Assembly (NCBI GenBank): GCA_017303475.1
Contig: JAFLBO010000001.1
Coordinates: 248,001 to 312,000, forward strand
Length of the DNA stretch: 64,000 nucleotides
Origin: Chitinophagales bacterium
Lineage (GTDB): Bacteria > Bacteroidota > Bacteroidia > Chitinophagales > Saprospiraceae
Reading direction: 5' to 3'
The position numbers were made by a program, and so were the translations under genes. How positions within the stretch are numbered: the stretch's first letter is position 1; every line of letters starts with the position of its first letter. The notes below the pieces were generated by a model. That model was not told the DNA's origin and ran no database searches. It worked only from the letters and a program-made list of their open reading frames with translations. Positions 60,842-64,000 of the stretch are shown here, piece after piece.

Positions 60842-62422
60842 ATGAGACACACCCTCCTATTCGCCTTCATTTTTTTTACCAGTTTTGCCCTGAACGGTCA
60901 GGATTTCTACGGAAATGGCATTCAGGAAGTGCGCATTGAGTTCGCACAAAAAAACTGGGATGTAATGCTCGATTCCTTAAAGCAGGCTAACCCCGAAGCA
61001 AGACTGGTAGCTACAGCATGGGTCAACGGGCAACGCTTTGACAGTGTTGGTGTTCGATACAAAGGCAACAGTTCTTATTTCCGGACCCGGAATGAAACCT
61101 TGAAAAAGCTGCCGATGAACATCAAACTGGATTTCAAGAAAAAAGGCCAGGTACTGAAAAATGGACAAAACACTATTAAATTGTCCAACTCCTTCCTTGA
61201 TCCCAGTTTTCTGCGCGATCCGCTTTCCTATGAAGTCATCAGAAAATACATGCCGGCGCCTCAGTGCAATTTTTCCAAGGTTTACCTAAACGGAAAATAT
61301 TGGGGATTGTATGTCAACTCTGAGTCCGTAGACAATGCATTTATCAAAAAACACTTTGGTGTTGAAGGTGGGCATATCGTGAAATGCGACCCCGATAACT
61401 GGAAAAAAGTTAGAAGTCAGACAGGCTGCCCTAAAGGTGAAAATGCTTCGCTTACATATCTGAACGACAATGCTGGATGTTACGATGCCTTCTATGAGGT
61501 GGACAATCCTTCAGCCTGGAAATTGCTGATCAACCTGATTAAGGTATTGAATAAAACACCTGATCAAATTGAAACGGTACTTGATGTAGATCAGACGCTT
61601 TGGATGCTGGCACTAAACAATGCGATTGTGAATCTGGATAGCTATAACGGCTCCCTTTCACACAATTATTACCTGTGGTTTGACTCCGCAAACGTGGCTC
61701 ACCCCATTATCTGGGATTTGAACATGTCGTTTGGCGGATGGCGCCGCGACTTCAGCTTTCAGGAAATGACGGATGATCAGCTGATTCAGTATTCACCGCT
61801 GGCAGAATTTGAAAACCTGCGCAGGCCCTTGATTTCCAAGCTATTGAAAAATCCGCTGTACCGTAAATTGTATCTGGCACACTTGAGAACCATCGTGAAG
61901 GAAAATCTGACCACAGGTCAGTTGATGACACGCGCTCAGGCCATGTCAAAGGAAATCGACCCCTGGGTGAAACAGGATAGTCTCAAACTATATTCCTATG
62001 CCGATTTCCAAAATTCATTTGACAAGTCCATGAAGAGTGGACCAGACAATGTTATCGGTCTGCGTACTTTAATGACTAAACGAGCAGACTTTTTAGCGAA
62101 ACACCCCTTGATGAACAAACCCCAGCCGGTGATTGCAGATGCATCTGCTTCCAAAGAAGGGCTAAAAGTTAGGGTAACAGCTAAACTCACCAGCGCTACC
62201 AGGGGCGGGTGGTTGTATTATCGTGCCAAACAACAATATGCGTTCAAGAAGGTGCCTATGGTAGACGATGGTACCAATGGAGACATTGCTGCCGGAGATG
62301 GTATTTACACCGCATCGGTGGAAACGCCAAAGATTAAGCATTGGTACGTAGCTGCTGAAGGAGATGAAGGTGCAGCTACCTTACCAGAGCATGCTTCGTT
62401 TGAATATTTCAAGCTTGATTAG
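60842..62422 (+). CDS. CotH-family secreted kinase-like protein (second of tandem pair)
   Basis: A 526-residue exported protein with signal peptide ending ALNGQ. It is a paralogue of the preceding gene: VRYKGNSSYFRTRNETLKKLPMNIKL, SVDNAFIKKHFGVEGGHIV, LWMLALNNAIVNLDSYNGSLSHNYYLW and PIIWDLNMSFGGW match the same order and spacing. The C-terminal domain ends DGTNGDIAAGDGIYTASVETPKIKHWYVAAEGDEGAA. Divergence is considerable, so the duplication is not recent. It converges on pgk across the CCGCNGAGG repeat array. Confidence 0.88.
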   Translation: MRHTLLFAFIFFTSFALNGQDFYGNGIQEVRIEFAQKNWDVMLDSLKQANPEARLVATAWVNGQRFDSVGVRYKGNSSYFRTRNETLKKLPMNIKLDFKKKGQVLKNGQNTIKLSNSFLDPSFLRDPLSYEVIRKYMPAPQCNFSKVYLNGKYWGLYVNSESVDNAFIKKHFGVEGGHIVKCDPDNWKKVRSQTGCPKGENASLTYLNDNAGCYDAFYEVDNPSAWKLLINLIKVLNKTPDQIETVLDVDQTLWMLALNNAIVNLDSYNGSLSHNYYLWFDSANVAHPIIWDLNMSFGGWRRDFSFQEMTDDQLIQYSPLAEFENLRRPLISKLLKNPLYRKLYLAHLRTIVKENLTTGQLMTRAQAMSKEIDPWVKQDSLKLYSYADFQNSFDKSMKSGPDNVIGLRTLMTKRADFLAKHPLMNKPQPVIADASASKEGLKVRVTAKLTSATRGGWLYYRAKQQYAFKKVPMVDDGTNGDIAAGDGIYTASVETPKIKHWYVAAEGDEGAATLPEHASFEYFKLD

Positions 62423-62440
62423 TTTCTGTGAGTTTAATTC

Positions 62441-62650
62441 ACCGCAGAGGCGCTGAGACGCAGAGGTGTTATTTTTACCGCTGAGGCGCTGAGGCGCAGA
62501 GGTGTTGTTTTTACCGCTGAGGCGCTGAGGCGCAGAGGTGTTATTTTACCGCTGAGGCCCTGAGACGCAGAGGTGTTATTTTACCGCTGAGGCGCTGAGA
62601 CGCTGAGGTTTTTTGTTTATTTCTCCGCGTCTCCGCGCCTCTGCGGTAAA
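62441..62650. repeat. Tandem CCGCNGAGGCGCTGAG array with an inverted end copy
   Basis: Five units begin at 62441, 62477, 62513, 62548 and 62583 (period 35-36 bases), each reading ACCGCNGAGGCGCTGAGNCGCAGAGG then a T-rich tail. An inverted copy (62623-62650) closes the array, so the last and first units can pair as a long stem. The same sequence makes the palindrome at 26863-26940. It fills the convergent gap between the second CotH gene and pgk. Confidence 0.85.
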
Positions 62651-62666
62651 AAAACCTCTTGACCCT

Positions 62667-63869
62667 CTATCCCTGAATAGCCTTGATACCGGGCAATTCC
62701 TTGCCTTCCAGGAATTCGAGCATGGCGCCACCGCCTGTGCTGACAAAACTTACCTTTTTAGCCAGTTTCAACTGATTAACTGCCGCTACGGAGTCGCCGC
62801 CACCAACCATGGTGAAAGCGCCTTTTTTAGTTGCAGCAGCACAAGCCTTGGCCACAACTTTGGTGCCATTCGCAAAAGAAGGCATTTCAAAAACACCCAT
62901 CGGACCGTTCCAAATGATGGTTTGGCTTTTGCGAATAACAGAGGCGAAAGAGCGGGCCGCAGCAGGGCCAATATCAAGCCCCATCCATCCGTCAGGGATT
63001 TGATTGCTTGGACAAACCTGTACCGCCGCATCAGCAGCAAATTTATCGCCACAAACAGAATCCTTGGGCAGAAGAACTTTTACTCCGGCAGCCTTGGCTT
63101 TTTTCAGGAATTCCTTGGCAATTTTGAGCTTATCGGCTTCAACCAGTGAATTGCCTACAGCGCCTTTTTTTGCCAGGAAGAAAGTATAAGCCATAGCCCC
63201 ACCAATCAGAATGTTGTCGGCGTAATCCAGGAATTTTTCTAACAGTAAAATCTTGTCGCTAACTTTAGAGCCACCGGTTACACAGGTAACTGGCTTGGAT
63301 GGGTTGTGCATGGCCCGGGAGGCATTTTCAATTTCCCGTTCCATGAGGAAACCAAAGGTTTTGTGCTGCTTGTCGAAATATTGCGCCACAATGGTGGTGC
63401 TGGCGTGTGCCCGGTGAGCAGTTCCAAAGGCATCATTTACATAGATATCTCCAAGTGCTGCCAGTTTTTGAGCAAAAGCCTGGTCGCCTTTTTCTTCTTC
63501 AGCATAAAATCGGGTGTTTTCCAGAAGCAAAACTTCTCCTGGTTTCAAGGCAGCGGCCTTCTTGGTGGCTTGTTTGCCAACGCAATCGTCGGCAAAATGA
63601 ATTTTAGCCTTGAGTTTTTTACGCAGGTGTTTAACCAGGTGCTTCAAGGTGAATTTTTCTTTATTGATGGTACCGTCAGCATTGAGCTTTTCAAGCGGCC
63701 GCCCCAGGTGCGACATCAATATGGCGCTGCCACCCTGATCCAGGATATGCCGAATGGTAGGTACTGCCTCACGAATCCGTGTATCATCGGTAATGTTATA
63801 GGCTTTATCCAATGGTACGTTAAAGTCCACCCGAATCAGTGCTTTTTTGTCTTTGAAATTGATTTTCAT
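62667..63869 (-). CDS. pgk: Phosphoglycerate kinase
   Basis: A 400-residue kinase, start MKINFKDKKALIRVDFNVPLD, 14 codons after an upstream ATG with no family match. The N-domain signature RVDFNVPLD, the phosphoglycerate-binding SHLGRP and the hinge/nucleotide motifs GGSKVSDKILLLEKFL, GPMGVFEMPSFANGT and MVGGGDSVAAVNQL are all present, and the C-terminal STGGGAMLEFLEGKELPGI is intact. It makes ATP in lower glycolysis. A possible promoter (TTTG n20 CACTTTTG) lies upstream in 63890-63950. The rest of the right edge, 63912-64000, shows no gene. Confidence 0.96.
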   Translation of the reverse strand: MKINFKDKKALIRVDFNVPLDKAYNITDDTRIREAVPTIRHILDQGGSAILMSHLGRPLEKLNADGTINKEKFTLKHLVKHLRKKLKAKIHFADDCVGKQATKKAAALKPGEVLLLENTRFYAEEEKGDQAFAQKLAALGDIYVNDAFGTAHRAHASTTIVAQYFDKQHKTFGFLMEREIENASRAMHNPSKPVTCVTGGSKVSDKILLLEKFLDYADNILIGGAMAYTFFLAKKGAVGNSLVEADKLKIAKEFLKKAKAAGVKVLLPKDSVCGDKFAADAAVQVCPSNQIPDGWMGLDIGPAAARSFASVIRKSQTIIWNGPMGVFEMPSFANGTKVVAKACAAATKKGAFTMVGGGDSVAAVNQLKLAKKVSFVSTGGGAMLEFLEGKELPGIKAIQG

Positions 63870-64000
63870 GATATCGCTGCAGGAGAGATTGATGGTTGAA
63901 AGAGAAGGCAAAAGTGGTGATTGTGCTGTTAATTGGCAAATTAGAGTTTGTTTAAAATTCTTACCCCACCAGCCTGAATCACCGGATCGAACAAAAAAAC

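Noticed and set aside
62441..62650. Second CRISPR-like appearance
   Set aside because: The 35-36-base units are contiguous; only the T-rich tail varies, so there are no spacers.

Overview
The window comes from a Bacteroidota chromosome, most likely the Saprospiria/Chitinophagia side of the phylum; genus cannot be fixed from sequence alone. The evidence is a SusC/SusD pair, TonB-dependent receptors with carboxypeptidase-regulatory N-termini, type IX secretion sorting domains (Por-type and gliding-type), a gldC gene, LytS/LytTR regulators, DUF5686 and Omp28 families, and many promoters with the phylum-specific -7 box TAnnTTTG in place of a sigma70 -10.

Positions 1-12000 form a phosphorus-economy region. 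On the minus strand lie a GNAT gene, a phosphonatase-like HAD hydrolase (PhnX-like) and a beta-propeller/phosphoesterase gene cut by the window edge. Divergent from them are a GlpT-like MFS/DUF5690 transporter and an FAD amine oxidoreductase of the phosphonate-cluster type. A lipoprotein glutathione peroxidase, a phosphatase that has lost its N-terminal catalytic part and a TonB receptor follow. A tight minus-strand run then carries a PhnZ-type HD oxygenase with btaA and btaB, the two genes of betaine-lipid (DGTS) synthesis. Together they would release phosphate from aminoalkylphosphonates and replace phospholipids by phosphorus-free lipids. A SusC/SusD pair sits directly upstream on the same strand, separated by one hairpin.

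Positions 17000-30000 hold a small unknown protein, a DUF5686 outer-membrane protein, tilS-pgi (4-base overlap), asnB with a hairpin-containing leader, a LytS/LytTR two-component pair and another TonB receptor. Positions 29500-43400 hold secreted type IX substrates (a kelch protein and a 1964-residue gliding-type surface protein), a Spy-like periplasmic protein, a pentapeptide protein with lysS, a small beta-barrel, hisA, an amidase and gldC. Positions 43400-50300 hold an orphan AddB-like nuclease, plsC, a lipoprotein alpha-amylase with a TerC exporter, and an Omp28-family protein.

Positions 50300-64000 hold a secreted coiled-coil protein built of sixteen roughly 40-residue units, a conserved lipoprotein-like gene, queD-folE, an orphan LytS kinase with a TTG start, lpdA, two tandem CotH kinases and pgk. 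Three convergent gene junctions in this part (50.3, 57.2 and 62.5 kb) are filled by large inverted or tandem repeats: two share the core AAATGACC, and the third shares a sequence with a palindrome at 26.9 kb. No tRNA, rRNA, CRISPR array, insertion sequence or prophage was seen.
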